Source of the DNA: Selenomonadaceae bacterium
GTDB taxonomy: Bacteria; Bacillota; Negativicutes; Selenomonadales; Selenomonadaceae
Assembly (NCBI GenBank): GCA_017535925.1
Contig: JAFXTD010000034.1
Span: forward strand, 1-64,000
Direction of reading: 5' to 3'
DNA: 64,000 nt
The notes beneath the pieces were generated by a model. It saw only the letters and a list, made by a program, of their open reading frames with translations, was not told the origin of the DNA and made no database searches. Position 1 is the first letter of the stretch, and each line of letters opens with the position of its first letter. The translations under genes were made by a program, and so were the position numbers. Of this stretch, positions 8,490 to 16,834 are shown piece after piece.

Positions 8490-10337
8490 ATGGAAGTTAT
8501 GCTTAAAAAATCTGAAAAGCTGATAATTCGGTTGCACGACTGTTTCACGGGCGGCTATACTCTTCCGCAATTCTGCATAGACAACGGAATAAAAAAGCCA
8601 TTGTTCGTTTCTGTAAAAGAACTTATTACATTTGTATGGGAGATTCACGTACAATTCCGCTACGACAAGAGACTGGTTGCACAATTCAGCATGCTTAATC
8701 TTCCGACAAATGAGGTAACATTTACCGTAAAAAATACTGTCGGTAAAATGAAATTTACAAACTTTTCCGAAATAAATTCCGTCGACTACGACGCAATCAT
8801 TTTACTCACATGCAGAAAAGTCAAAGCTCGCGGCAGAGTAATTTCGTTCACAGAGCTCACGAGTTATTTTTTCAGTAAGGTTCATGCCGAAATTCCGATA
8901 CTTAATTTCTTGCAACGTTACCCTAAAGTTAAAGTATTTTACAGTATACTTCCGGTTCGAAGCAATCGTTACAAAGGGCATGAAAAATTTTTCCGAAGTC
9001 TTAAAACTCATGAATATATGGTACAAAAGATTAAAACAAGCAACGGCAAACATTTCCCGACTCCACTTGACAAATTCGGATACACAAATAAAGAATATTT
9101 GATACTTAGTGGCATGGGCGGCAGAATTACAACGAATCTTAACGGCACCACAGTCATGACAGACAATGACAATCCGTTGATACAGATTGAAAACGGAAAA
9201 CGCAAGACAGCTTTTCAACCCGAGCATTTTCAAAACAGAATCTATTTTGTCGGACCGTGTCATTTTGTCGGAGCATGGGCACCTTTCGATAAGACGATTG
9301 AAAGTCATCTTCAGAAGATTCTCAACGAAAATAATTTGCCTTGGCGTGTGGAAAATGAAAGTCAGCGTTTTGCTCGCAGATATCAAGACATGTTTTACAA
9401 CCTTAACAATCTTGACCCTGCGCCCGGCGATATTGTTATTCTTTGGATTACCAATAATTTACATGCAGAAAATCTTCCGATTTTAGATGTATCTGATGCC
9501 TTCGACCCGCCCAATGACTACAAAGAATTTTTTGTAACCATAGGGCATTTCAACGAACTCGGCTACAAAAGAATTGCCGAAAGATTCTTCGAACGCTTGA
9601 CTGAAAATAATTTCTTCCGCGATACAGAATTTAATTATCCCGCGTTACCTCCCGCTTATCACAGATACGGTATACCTCCTCAATTCGAGGGCGGCGGCTC
9701 AAAATCTTTCGTCAATGAAGAGTTGGAGGCTTACAAAAAAACTTTACGTGAAAAGAAAGTTCAAATCGGCGCGCTCGTCATGAACTGCAACCCTTTCACA
9801 CTTGGTCATTTGCACCTCGTCGAATACGCTGCGGCTCGTGTCACAAAGCTTTATATTTTCGTCGTCGAGGAGGACAAAAGCGAATTCCCCTTCGCGGACA
9901 GAATCGAACTCGTCAAGCAGGGCGTGAAAGATTTTTCCAATGTCGAAGTTTTGCCGAGCGGGAAGCTTATAATTCCGCAACAAAATTTTTCCGGCTACTT
10001 CAACAAAGCCTCGGACCAAGATGTGCAAGTTGAGTCAAGTCAAGACGTTGAAATTTTCGCAACGGAAATTGCGCCGACGCTTGGGATAACGATTCGTTTT
10101 GCCGGCGAGGAGCCCAAAGACAACGTCACGCGCCAATACAACGAAACAATGAAAGAACTTCTTCCTCGACACGGCGTTGAGTTTTGTGAAATACCTCGAA
10201 AAAATTTCGGCGACGAACCGATAAGCGCAAGCTCCGTCCGTGCGGCACTCAAGGCGGGCGACTTCGACAAGATAAAAAATCTCGTGCCCGAAACGACGCT
10301 TTTATATCTTCGCGGACGATACTCAATGACAAAATAA
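8490..10337 (+). CDS. CitC-like nucleotidyltransferase fused to an SGNH-hydrolase-like domain
   Basis: The 615-residue protein has at least two parts. The C-terminal third (about 425-610) resembles the ligase/cytidylyltransferase domain of citrate-lyase ligase CitC, with the nucleotide-binding motif NPFTLGHLHL (about 434), FVVEEDKSEFPFADRIELV and PISASSVRAAL (about 577). The middle (about 250-370) contains YFVGPCHFVGAW and GHFNELGYKRIAERF, resembling the first and last blocks of SGNH/GDSL hydrolases. The N-terminal 240 residues are unassigned. No citrate lyase genes lie nearby, so the substrate is probably not citrate lyase; activation of an acid for transfer to a surface glycan is one possibility. 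ATG 8490 follows AAGGAGG at 8473. It has its own promoter and terminator. Confidence 0.7.
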   Translation: MEVMLKKSEKLIIRLHDCFTGGYTLPQFCIDNGIKKPLFVSVKELITFVWEIHVQFRYDKRLVAQFSMLNLPTNEVTFTVKNTVGKMKFTNFSEINSVDYDAIILLTCRKVKARGRVISFTELTSYFFSKVHAEIPILNFLQRYPKVKVFYSILPVRSNRYKGHEKFFRSLKTHEYMVQKIKTSNGKHFPTPLDKFGYTNKEYLILSGMGGRITTNLNGTTVMTDNDNPLIQIENGKRKTAFQPEHFQNRIYFVGPCHFVGAWAPFDKTIESHLQKILNENNLPWRVENESQRFARRYQDMFYNLNNLDPAPGDIVILWITNNLHAENLPILDVSDAFDPPNDYKEFFVTIGHFNELGYKRIAERFFERLTENNFFRDTEFNYPALPPAYHRYGIPPQFEGGGSKSFVNEELEAYKKTLREKKVQIGALVMNCNPFTLGHLHLVEYAAARVTKLYIFVVEEDKSEFPFADRIELVKQGVKDFSNVEVLPSGKLIIPQQNFSGYFNKASDQDVQVESSQDVEIFATEIAPTLGITIRFAGEEPKDNVTRQYNETMKELLPRHGVEFCEIPRKNFGDEPISASSVRAALKAGDFDKIKNLVPETTLLYLRGRYSMTK

Positions 10338-10342
10338 AAGAA

Positions 10343-10376
10343 AGCCCCTCCGAAATCGGAAGGGCTGATTTTTTTT
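10343..10376 (+). terminator. Intrinsic terminator of the fusion gene
   Basis: AGCCC-c-TCCGA and TCGGA-a-GGGCT form a stem closed by two bases, followed by GA and eight T residues. Confidence 0.9.
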
Positions 10377-10387
10377 CAAGCGTTGAT

Positions 10388-10471
10388 TCAGTTGAAGATA
10401 TTGTGTTTGACGCGGTCGTGTTCCTCTGATTTTTTTGCGTCGTTCCAGCGGTCGGTGGTGCCGACGAGATA
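10388..10471 (-). CDS. nrdD-like small gene, exon 2
   Basis: These 27 codons (YLVGTTDRWNDAKKSEEHDR and on to the stop) are the typical C-terminal tail of anaerobic ribonucleotide reductase-like proteins (RITGYLVGT...DRVKH). They continue exactly where exon 1 breaks off after RRITG. Splicing the 739-base intron would join ...CAGGT to TATCTC... and give a 95-residue protein. The exon is also read in frame by the intron's HNH reading frame, which has no stop codon before it. Confidence 0.85.
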   Translation of the reverse strand, partial: YLVGTTDRWNDAKKSEEHDRVKHNIFN

Positions 10472-11092
10472 CAAATTATCAAATAAAGATAATTGGACTG
10501 TTCCTTGCTCCGTAGAGCGGGTACATGCAGTCTCTACATTCCGATAGATAACGTCATAGCCATAAACATGTGAACGATGTTTCTTGAATTTTGAGCGGAT
10601 ATGTTCAACTGTTTGTTTTGATTCGGCAGCCAGCCAACGAGCGGCGGCGGTCTGTGATTCAAAGTTTTGTGCTTCGCCGGCTTTAAACAGTGTGAGTGCT
10701 TTCATTCTGCGGCGGCGTGCCGCTTCCAAATTAGCGGAACCGATTTTGCTGATGCCGCTGTGGTCGCGATTCTTCATTTGCTCGCTTTTGGTGACGTAAC
10801 GCAAATTTGTATAGTGGTTGTTTTGACTGTTGCGGTCGATATGGTCAATTTCGTAACCTTCGGGCTTTTCGCCAAGCCAACATTCGGCAACCACACGAGC
10901 AATAGGGATTCGCTTAACCTTTCCATCACGATTAATGAAAGTGAAACAATATCCTGCGGGCGAATGGTGATAATCGACGATGATTTTGTTTTGTTTCTTC
11001 GATTTCACATTGCGGAAAATACGCCCGTCCTCGCTGACTTCATACAAGAATTTAAGTGACGGTATCTTACGAAACTCGCGATTGATTTTCAT
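10388..11092 (-). CDS. HNH homing endonuclease encoded in the group I intron
   Basis: This 234-codon frame starts at ATG 11092 behind GGGGGAG. It carries a NUMOD4-like segment (SLKFLYEVSEDGRIFRNVKS) and an HNH core GYEIDHIDRNSQNN with NLRYVT (about 80-100; His84, Asp86, Asn89, His93), as in phage-type SPO1/HNH homing enzymes. Residues about 150-190 (KAGEAQNFESQTAAARWLAA) look like a NUMOD DNA-binding repeat. The last 27 codons are exon 2 of the host gene, so the enzyme made from unspliced RNA carries the host tail. Such enzymes cut intronless alleles to spread the intron. Confidence 0.85.
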   Translation of the reverse strand: MKINREFRKIPSLKFLYEVSEDGRIFRNVKSKKQNKIIVDYHHSPAGYCFTFINRDGKVKRIPIARVVAECWLGEKPEGYEIDHIDRNSQNNHYTNLRYVTKSEQMKNRDHSGISKIGSANLEAARRRRMKALTLFKAGEAQNFESQTAAARWLAAESKQTVEHIRSKFKKHRSHVYGYDVIYRNVETACTRSTEQGTVQLSLFDNLYLVGTTDRWNDAKKSEEHDRVKHNIFN

Positions 11093-11210
11093 AAAAATCT
11101 CCCCCGAAACTTTACACGTTATTTTTTTACTTCTGACTTCTGCCGAAGTCCGGCGCATAAAGCGGCATTTCTGCCACAGTACCACTTTGCAGGCTATCTC
11201 AAACGGGACG
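10472..11210 (-). mobile_element. Group I self-splicing intron inserted in the nrdD-like gene
   Basis: Exon 1 ends in T and the intron ends in G, as group I introns require. The internal guide GAGATA-GCCTG (11200-11190) pairs with exon 1 end CAGGT, placing the conserved U-G pair at the splice site (P1), and its GAGATA pairs perfectly with exon 2 start TATCTC (P10). Core pairings are visible: P3 GGTAC (11183-11179) with GTACC (10524-10520), P7 GACTG (10532-10528) with CAGTC (10500-10496), and a P8 hairpin GCTC-tacg-GAGC (10518-10507) between them. It encodes the HNH enzyme. The intron is 739 bases long. Confidence 0.9.
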
Positions 11211-11414
11211 ACCTGTGATACGGCGGATACGTTCGAACTTTTCACCGCGAGCAGTGTAGCTGACATCGACCATGCCGTCTTCGCAAAGCTTGACGTTAAT
11301 GGCTTTGAGCGGCTCGGAAACTCTGCCGCGAACGTAAGCGACGTAATTGGCAGCCTCTTCGCGCGTGGCGTCGTCAATGCCCGTGAAGTTTACTTTCACT
11401 CCGTCAACAATCAT
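11211..11414 (-). CDS. nrdD-like small protein (anaerobic NTP reductase C-terminal-like), exon 1
   Basis: Exon 1 encodes 68 residues from MIVDGVKVNF to FERIRRITG and is joined by intron removal to exon 2 at 10471. The complete 95-residue product resembles the C-terminal region of class III anaerobic ribonucleotide reductase (NRDD family) but lacks the glycyl radical loop and the zinc cysteines, so a regulatory or accessory role is more likely than catalysis. Without splicing, translation ends three codons into the intron (RPV-stop). GAGGAAG precedes the ATG, seven bases after the mscS stop, so both genes share a transcript. Confidence 0.75.
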
Positions 11415-11420
11415 AATAAA

Positions 11421-12521
11421 TCACTTCCTCAAATCAATTTTTTTATCCTCAGGCAAATCGAGAGTGCGAATCGGGAACGGAATATTAATTCCCTCCGCGT
11501 CGAAACGTTTCTTGATTGCCTTAATGAATTCGTGCTTCAAAAGATATTGATTGGTAAAAGTTTGAACATGCATGACCGTGTTGAAGTCAATTGACGAATC
11601 ATTGAAGGCTTGATAGCGGACGACAGGCGCAAGTTTATTTCTGTCGACGCCTTCCGAATCAAACATCGGTTGGTAGCCGTCGATTTTAATTTGAAGTTCG
11701 CGGGCAACCTCAATCGTCACGCGCTCAACCAATTCCAAATCGCTTTCATAACCGACGCCGATTGGCACGACAACAATAATATCGTCACGCGGCTGTGAAT
11801 AATTCGACGTGACGGAGCCGGCGATAATTTTGTTCGGAATGACGACGACGCTGCCTTCATTGGGCGGCATGACGGTGATATATCGCCAATTAATATCGGT
11901 GACGCGCCCTTCGTCGCCGGTGGAAAGTTTAATGTAGTCGTTGACGCGAAATTGTTTTGAGATGATAATTTGCAAGCCCGAAAAAATATTTTCCAAAGTC
12001 TCCTTCAAGCCGAGACCAATCGCCATACTGCCGACACCCAATGTCGCGATAATCGGCGCGATTGAAATTTCAAAGTAATCCAGAATAATCAGCACGCCCG
12101 AAGCGTAAATCGCCACGCGAAAAATCGTATCGAGCAACGTCGATTGTGTCATGTCGCTTGTATCGGAAAATTTCATGCGTATAAAGCCCGAAAGCGTCCG
12201 TTCACAAACTCGCGTGATTGAATAGACGATGACCGTAAACAGAATGTAAGAAAAAATTTTTTCGAGCCCCGCAGGCAAATTTGAAGTCGTGACGACCCAA
12301 TAAAGACCGGTAACCATGCAAAGGGAAATCGGCACGCCTTTCATTGCGCGGAAGAAAATTTCCGCAAGCTCCGATTCGCTTGCCTTCACATGACTTGCAA
12401 GTTTTTGTGTCAGCAGTTGATTGAGCGCAACGCCGACGAACAACGCGAATATCAAAATGCAAGCCGGTACGATTAATTTTTCTCCCAAAGCCCACCAATC
12501 GATATGTTGAAAATATTCCAA
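11421..12521 (-). CDS. Small-conductance mechanosensitive channel, MscS family
   Basis: The 366-residue inner-membrane protein has an N-terminal membrane region (segments near 16-34, 63-80, 88-108, 130-150), the pore-lining helix with IIATLGVGSMAIGLGLKETL, and the beta domain (FRVNDYIKLSTGDEGRVTDI, VVIPNKIIAGSVTSNYSQ) of MscS channels. These open under osmotic down-shock. The start is TTG 12521 behind AAGGAGG. The intron-split nrdD-like gene follows directly. Length and domain order are typical of the family. Confidence 0.9.
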   Translation of the reverse strand: MEYFQHIDWWALGEKLIVPACILIFALFVGVALNQLLTQKLASHVKASESELAEIFFRAMKGVPISLCMVTGLYWVVTTSNLPAGLEKIFSYILFTVIVYSITRVCERTLSGFIRMKFSDTSDMTQSTLLDTIFRVAIYASGVLIILDYFEISIAPIIATLGVGSMAIGLGLKETLENIFSGLQIIISKQFRVNDYIKLSTGDEGRVTDINWRYITVMPPNEGSVVVIPNKIIAGSVTSNYSQPRDDIIVVVPIGVGYESDLELVERVTIEVARELQIKIDGYQPMFDSEGVDRNKLAPVVRYQAFNDSSIDFNTVMHVQTFTNQYLLKHEFIKAIKKRFDAEGINIPFPIRTLDLPEDKKIDLRK

Positions 12522-12651
12522 ACAAAATTCCTCCTTAAAAAATCACATTAACCATTTTAACAAACGAATTATGCCCGGCTTTGCATTTTTCCTGTGCGCC
12601 GAAACATTTTTCCGGATTTCGATTTCCGCACGATTGTTTTTATAATATTCT

Positions 12652-12720
12652 TGACATACTCCCCACGCCTAAAGGCGGGGGATTCTGCTATCATAAACCA
12701 ATGCCTCAAAAGAGAGGTCT
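12652..12720 (-). other. Right end of the TnpB element and probable omega RNA scaffold
   Basis: Past the tnpB stop, the minus strand reads a hairpin CCCCCGCCT-tt-AGGCGTGGGG (12680-12661) and ends near GTATGTCAA (12652), the usual right-end form of IS200/IS605 elements. In TnpB systems the 3' end of the gene and this end are transcribed as the scaffold of the guide RNA. The guide would then be read from 12651 leftward (AGAATATTATAAAAAC...). The boundary is inferred from known elements, not demonstrated. Confidence 0.6.
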
Positions 12721-13838
12721 TACAAGGTCTCCTGCAAGGGTCGATGCCCCAACCCATATTCTAAAATATTCATCGCGGCGTTTTTGTCCCTGTCGTGTTT
12801 ATTTCCGCAGTTTGGGCATTTCCATTCACGAACGTTTAAATCCTTAACTGCAGGATTTTTTTCTCCGCAACAGTGACATATTTGACTGCTTGCAAAATAT
12901 CTGTCTGCTTCAACGACATTTACATCAAACTTTGACGCCGTGTACTTCAAAATATTTACAAATTCACTGAACGCCAAATCGCCAATCTTTTTTCCGTATA
13001 ACCTTTGCATTCCTTTTAAATTTAAATCCTCTATGCAAATGGTTTCATACTCCAAACAAAGCCGACGTGCTAATTTAAAATGGAAGTCGTGGCGTTGATT
13101 GAAGGTTTTTCTGTATAATCTCGCAAGGTTTAAAACTGCTTTTCGCCGATTGTTTGAATTTTTCTCTTTGCGTGAAAGATTTTTGCAAGCTTTTTTTATC
13201 GCGGTTGAATTTTGCGCAAAAAACAATGGACTGATTACGTCTTCCCCATCCGACGCCGTTAAAAATTTCTTTAAACCAAAGTCGAAACCGACTCTTTTAC
13301 CTGTTCGCGTTTCAACTACAAATTTTTTTGCGTCCGTGACTATGCAGACATAAAAATCGCCCAAACTGTCGCGCTTTATCGTTACCGTTTTGACTTTGCC
13401 GCTTATTCTTCGTGACCTGAAATAGCGATAATTTTGTCCGTTTACTTTTAAAGTGTAGGTGTTCTCGTCTAATTTCCAACCCGCTTTTTGTTTAAGTGTG
13501 AATGATTTATACCGGCTCACCTTCTTAAAATTTGGCGGTGAACACCTGACTTTACGTTTTAAGTTGGCAAAAAATAACTGAAAAGCCCTGTCTATTCTGT
13601 CGGTTATATTTTGAACCGCTTGTGAGCCTATTTCTTTGATATAACTGAATTTAGGTATTTTCTTAAGCTTAACAAGATGTTTCTGCAGATAATTTTTATT
13701 TAAGTATTTGCCAAAAATCTTGTAGTAGCGTTTATGAAGGGCAATGCAATGATTGTAGATGAGACCTGCCGCATTTATTTGTTTATGGAGTTTCTCATTA
13801 CGTTCAGAGTTATACAATTTAAAGCGGTAGGTCTTCAT
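12720..13838 (-). mobile_element. tnpB: IS200/IS605-family TnpB (OrfB), RNA-guided endonuclease
   Basis: This 372-residue protein carries the RuvC-like nuclease residues Asp186 (GFDFGLKKF), Glu270 (CIEDLNLKGM) and Asp351 (HDRDKNAAMNIL), plus the zinc ribbon cysteines (CHCCG and CPNCG). All key residues are present, so the nuclease looks intact. TnpB cuts DNA next to a transposon-specific motif under guidance of its omega RNA. No tnpA transposase lies alongside, so the element depends on a transposase elsewhere. ATG 13838 follows AAGGAAG. The left boundary lies about 15 bases upstream, directly against a truncated epimerase gene. Confidence 0.9.
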
Positions 13839-13851
13839 TTTAATCACTTCC

Positions 13852-14040
13852 TTATTCCGAAAAGATTTTACGTAAAAGATTTTTATCACGAATGTCGCCT
13901 TTCACGCCGATATAATTTTCGTGGCAAAATTCATCAGGTTCTCTGTCTATGCTTACGCAAAAATTTCCGTCGTTCAATAAATCTTGCTTAAGTATGCTCC
14001 CGAAAAAACCTGCGCCGCCCGTGATTAAGTAAGTATTCAT
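13852..14040 (-). pseudogene. NAD-dependent epimerase/dehydratase, N-terminal fragment
   Basis: Only 62 codons remain, beginning MNTYLITGGAGFFGS with the Rossmann GxxGxxG motif of extended short-chain dehydrogenases (sugar nucleotide epimerases). The frame ends in a stop created at the left border of the TnpB element. The remaining 250 or so codons are not on the far side of the element, so the gene was cut and partly deleted. It probably once served surface sugar synthesis. Confidence 0.8.
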
Positions 14041-14119
14041 TAAAATTATTATACTCTCCTCTATGCTGTTTTGAAAAAATTTTATGGTTAATATATGATT
14101 TTCCAAAGGAGTTGGTATT

Positions 14120-14641
14120 ATGAACGAAATTTTAATCGAAGGAAAAAGATTGCGCCTCAGGCGGGCGAACATGACCGATTTGAATTATATCATGACGTTG
14201 CAGTATGCGCCTGAAAATCTGAAATTCATTGTGCCGTTCGACAAAGCCTACCACAGCGAAATTATAAATTCGGATGGTTCGGAAAAGCTTGACGTGATTA
14301 TCGAGGAGCTTGACACCGGACAAGCCGTCGGATATTTCATGTTGCGCACAATGGATAAGCCGTGCATTGAATTTACGCATGTGATAATCGGGCGCAAACG
14401 TCTGGGCTACGGGCGCGAGGCTCTGAAACTTTTGCTCAAGTGGTCGTTTGAGATTAAAGATTTTCATCGCGTGTGGATTGACTGCAAAGACTACAACAAA
14501 ATCGCGTTGCGGCTCTATGAAAGTTTGGGTTTCGTCCGCGAAGGTTTTCTGCGTGAGATACTTTTAACCGACGGCGTCTACGAAAATTTAATCGTGTTGG
14601 GAATGCTCGACAATGAATATTTTTTACTGCAGGAAAGATAA
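14120..14641 (+). CDS. GNAT family N-acetyltransferase, RimJ/RimL type
   Basis: The 173-residue protein has the GNAT fold with the acetyl-CoA loop IIGRKRLGYGREALKLLLKW (about 90-110) and the C-terminal HRVWIDCKDYNKIALRLYESLGFVREG typical of ribosomal-protein and sugar-nucleotide acetyltransferases. The substrate cannot be told. AAAGGAG precedes ATG 14120. It is transcribed away from the epimerase fragment, and a shared bidirectional terminator separates it from flavodoxin. Confidence 0.85.
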   Translation: MNEILIEGKRLRLRRANMTDLNYIMTLQYAPENLKFIVPFDKAYHSEIINSDGSEKLDVIIEELDTGQAVGYFMLRTMDKPCIEFTHVIIGRKRLGYGREALKLLLKWSFEIKDFHRVWIDCKDYNKIALRLYESLGFVREGFLREILLTDGVYENLIVLGMLDNEYFLLQER

Positions 14642-14665
14642 ATTTCATCTTGAGGAAAAAATTAT

Positions 14666-14691
14666 CCCTCGCAACCCGCGAGGGATTTTTT
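14666..14691. terminator. Terminator between GNAT and flavodoxin genes
   Basis: CCCTCGC and GCGAGGG pair across a five-base loop and are followed by ATTTTTT on the plus strand. An A-run on the other side lets it serve the convergent flavodoxin gene as well. Confidence 0.85.
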
Positions 14692-14708
14692 ATCGTGTCG
14701 AAAAATTT

Positions 14709-15137
14709 TTATACAGCCTTAGCCAAATCCTCGCCGAGCTTGCGGCAATCTTCAAGGGCAGTATCATCGGGAGCATTTTCTGCAATCACGCTGCCGACAA
14801 ATTTCGCGCCCGCCTCTTTGGTGCGTTCAGTCCAATTTTCCATCCACTGTCCGCCGCCCCAGCCGTAGCTGCCGAACAAGCCGACGGGCACGCCGTTAAG
14901 TTTGGTCTCTGCTTCGGTGAAGAAAGGCTCGAAAGAATCTTCTTCCAAGACCTCGTCGCCCATAGCCGGGCAACCGAACAGGAAGCCGTTATAATCCGCC
15001 ATGTCAGCTGCGTTGAAGTCATCGACCGTGAACACTTCGACTTCTGCGCCCGCCTCTTTTGCGCCTTCTGCTACGGCGTTCGCCATTTCCTCTGTGTTGC
15101 CGGTGCCGCTCCAAAACACGACCGCGATTTTACTCAT
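14709..15137 (-). CDS. Flavodoxin
   Basis: Flavodoxin is a small FMN-binding electron carrier of the cytoplasm. The 142-residue protein has the phosphate-binding loop WSGTGNTEEMA (about 10-20), the isoalloxazine-contacting segments GCPAMGDEVLEE and GSYGWGGGQWMENW, and the length of short-chain flavodoxins. ATG 15137 is preferred over 15152 because GGAGGG lies between them. A promoter is visible at 15205-15177. It would supply electrons to anaerobic reductases. Confidence 0.93.
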   Translation of the reverse strand: MSKIAVVFWSGTGNTEEMANAVAEGAKEAGAEVEVFTVDDFNAADMADYNGFLFGCPAMGDEVLEEDSFEPFFTEAETKLNGVPVGLFGSYGWGGGQWMENWTERTKEAGAKFVGSVIAENAPDDTALEDCRKLGEDLAKAV

Positions 15138-15176
15138 CGGGAATCCCTCCAAAAAATTTTACTCTAAGCCGCGCCA

Positions 15177-15205
15177 ATATTAACACAGCCGCTTAAAGCC
15201 GTCAA
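15177..15205 (-). promoter_or_regulatory. Promoter of the flavodoxin gene
   Basis: On the minus strand TTGACG (15205-15200) and TAATAT (15182-15177) are 17 bases apart. Confidence 0.65.
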
Positions 15206-15223
15206 TAAATTTGCCAAGATAAA

Positions 15224-15252
15224 TTGCGCAAAGTTCGAAAGGGTTGTATAAT
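15224..15252 (+). promoter_or_regulatory. Promoter of the HD hydrolase operon
   Basis: TTGCGC (15224-15229) and TATAAT (15247-15252) are 17 bases apart, 38 bases before the ATG at 15290. Confidence 0.7.
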
Positions 15253-15289
15253 CCCGCTAATGCAATTCTAATTTTCGGAGGGAGATTGA

Positions 15290-16081
15290 ATGAGAGAGTT
15301 GCTCGCACGAATGCACGAGTGGATGTCGCGATACATGAAAAGTTTTTATTCGGACGACGCTCAAGTTCAGCAGGGAATTTTAATCAAGGAGAAGCATACG
15401 GGCTACGTCACGGCAAATTGTGTGGAGCTTGCCAAGTTTTTGAAGTTATCGACGCACGACACTCATCTTGCCGAAATTATCGGATTGTTTCATGACGTGG
15501 GGCGCTTCCGCCAATACAGCATTTACAAAACTTTCAACGACGCCGATTCCGAAGACCACGCCGACCTCGCGCTCAAAGTCATTGACGAGTTGGATTTTTT
15601 TAAGGAACTCACCGCCTCCGATTATGACCTTGTGAAGTTCGCGATTCAAAATCACAACAAGAAGACAATTGCGCCGACCGACGACGAACGAAAACTTTTA
15701 TTTGCCAAGCTGATTCGCGACGCCGACAAGCTGGATATTTATCGCGTGCTGGAACCTTTCCTCGCGCAAGAAAACGTCGACAAAATGCCGCAGTTCATAA
15801 AGTCGAGAGGAAACTTGGTTGCCGAAATCAGCCCCGACTTTGTAGAAAATTTCGTGACGGGCGAACAAGCCGACTACACCAAGATACGCACCAACGGCGA
15901 CAGAAAAATCGTTCGGCTCATGTGGATTTACGACGTTAATTTTTCTTGGACAATGAAAAAAATTGTCGAGCGCGGCTACATTGAAAAAATCGTTTCCAAT
16001 CTGCCACCGGACGAGCGCGTTGCCGAAGGTGTTCGCCGCTTGAGACTTCACGTCGAGGAGAAACTTTCCGAGGTAATGTAA
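15290..16081 (+). CDS. HD domain phosphohydrolase
   Basis: The 263-residue protein contains the metal-binding HD signature: His in KEKHTGYVTAN (about 36), the doublet in GLFHDVGRFRQY (about 68), and Asp in IRDADKLDIYRVL (about 146). This pattern is typical of nucleotide or phosphomonoester hydrolases; the substrate is unknown. CGGAGGGAG precedes ATG 15290. Its stop overlaps the next gene's start (TAATG), so both are translated from one message, together with glnS and further genes to about 19.5 kb. Confidence 0.85.
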   Translation: MRELLARMHEWMSRYMKSFYSDDAQVQQGILIKEKHTGYVTANCVELAKFLKLSTHDTHLAEIIGLFHDVGRFRQYSIYKTFNDADSEDHADLALKVIDELDFFKELTASDYDLVKFAIQNHNKKTIAPTDDERKLLFAKLIRDADKLDIYRVLEPFLAQENVDKMPQFIKSRGNLVAEISPDFVENFVTGEQADYTKIRTNGDRKIVRLMWIYDVNFSWTMKKIVERGYIEKIVSNLPPDERVAEGVRRLRLHVEEKLSEVM

Positions 16082-16830
16082 TGGATAATGAACAGTATCG
16101 AAATTTAATGTGGCACTTGCTTTATGTCGAAAGCCTTATGGAAAATGGTTCCGACGCGACTTCTTCGGAGGCTTGCGAATGCCCGATATGCAAATCGAAA
16201 TTGCGCGCCTATCTTCCCGCCGGAGTAAATCCTCGTCCCAATGCAATGTGTCCGAATTGCAGCTCACGGGAGAGGCATCGGGCGTTGTGGCTTTTAATGC
16301 AAAAGCTTAATTGGCACAAACAAGGAATGCGTGTCCTGCACTTCGCGCCGGAGCCGATATTTTATCAGTTGTTTTCGTCGTTCAAGGACACTGACTATTG
16401 GCCTGTCGATTTAAATCCTGAAATGCCCGGTATCAGAAAAGTTGTTGATATAACGGATATTCCTTTCGAGGATAACAGTTTCGATTTGATAATGTGCACT
16501 CACGTTTTGGAGCATATTCCCGACGACAGAAAAGCCATGCGCGAACTTTATTGAGTGCTCAAACCGAAGACGGGCATTGCTTTTTTGAACGTGCCGATTT
16601 TTAACATTCCGCAGACGTTTGAAAATCCCGAAATAAATACGCCCGAACTTCGCTTGAAATATTACGGGCAAGCCGACCACGTCAGAGCTTACGGTCTCGA
16701 TTATCCTCAACGATTGGGCGCGGCGGGTTTCAGCGTTCAGCTTTTTACAATGGAAAATACCGGTGAAAAAACTTTAAGGCGATACGGCTTGGATAAAAAC
16801 GAGAAAATTTTTTTGTGCAGGAAGGAGTAA
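16081..16830 (+). pseudogene. SAM-dependent methyltransferase broken by an in-frame TGA
   Basis: The first 157 codons hold a CxxC...CxxC zinc-like start (CPICKSK and CPNCSSRERHR) and a methyltransferase core (VLHFAPEP, LIMCTHVLEHIPDDRKAMREL). A TGA at 16552-16554 interrupts ...RELY-stop-VLKPKTGIAF..., exactly where relatives have RELYRVLKP. A single C to T change in CGA (Arg) explains it. The rest of the domain continues in frame to 16830 without other damage. Other genes here end in TGA, so general recoding is unlikely. It is either a recent nonsense allele or a sequence error. The product would act on surface glycans or lipids. Confidence 0.8.
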
Positions 16831-16834
16831 CTTG

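Noticed and set aside
10388-11377. Intein or a single 329-codon HNH protein
   Set aside because: Exon 1 lies in a different frame and ends in a stop three codons into the insert, so protein splicing is impossible. The upstream 95 codons of the long frame have no start signal, while ATG 11092 has GGGGGAG.
12569-12757. Continuation of the epimerase on the far side of the TnpB element
   Set aside because: The translated frames there show no dehydrogenase sequence, so the rest of the gene is absent.
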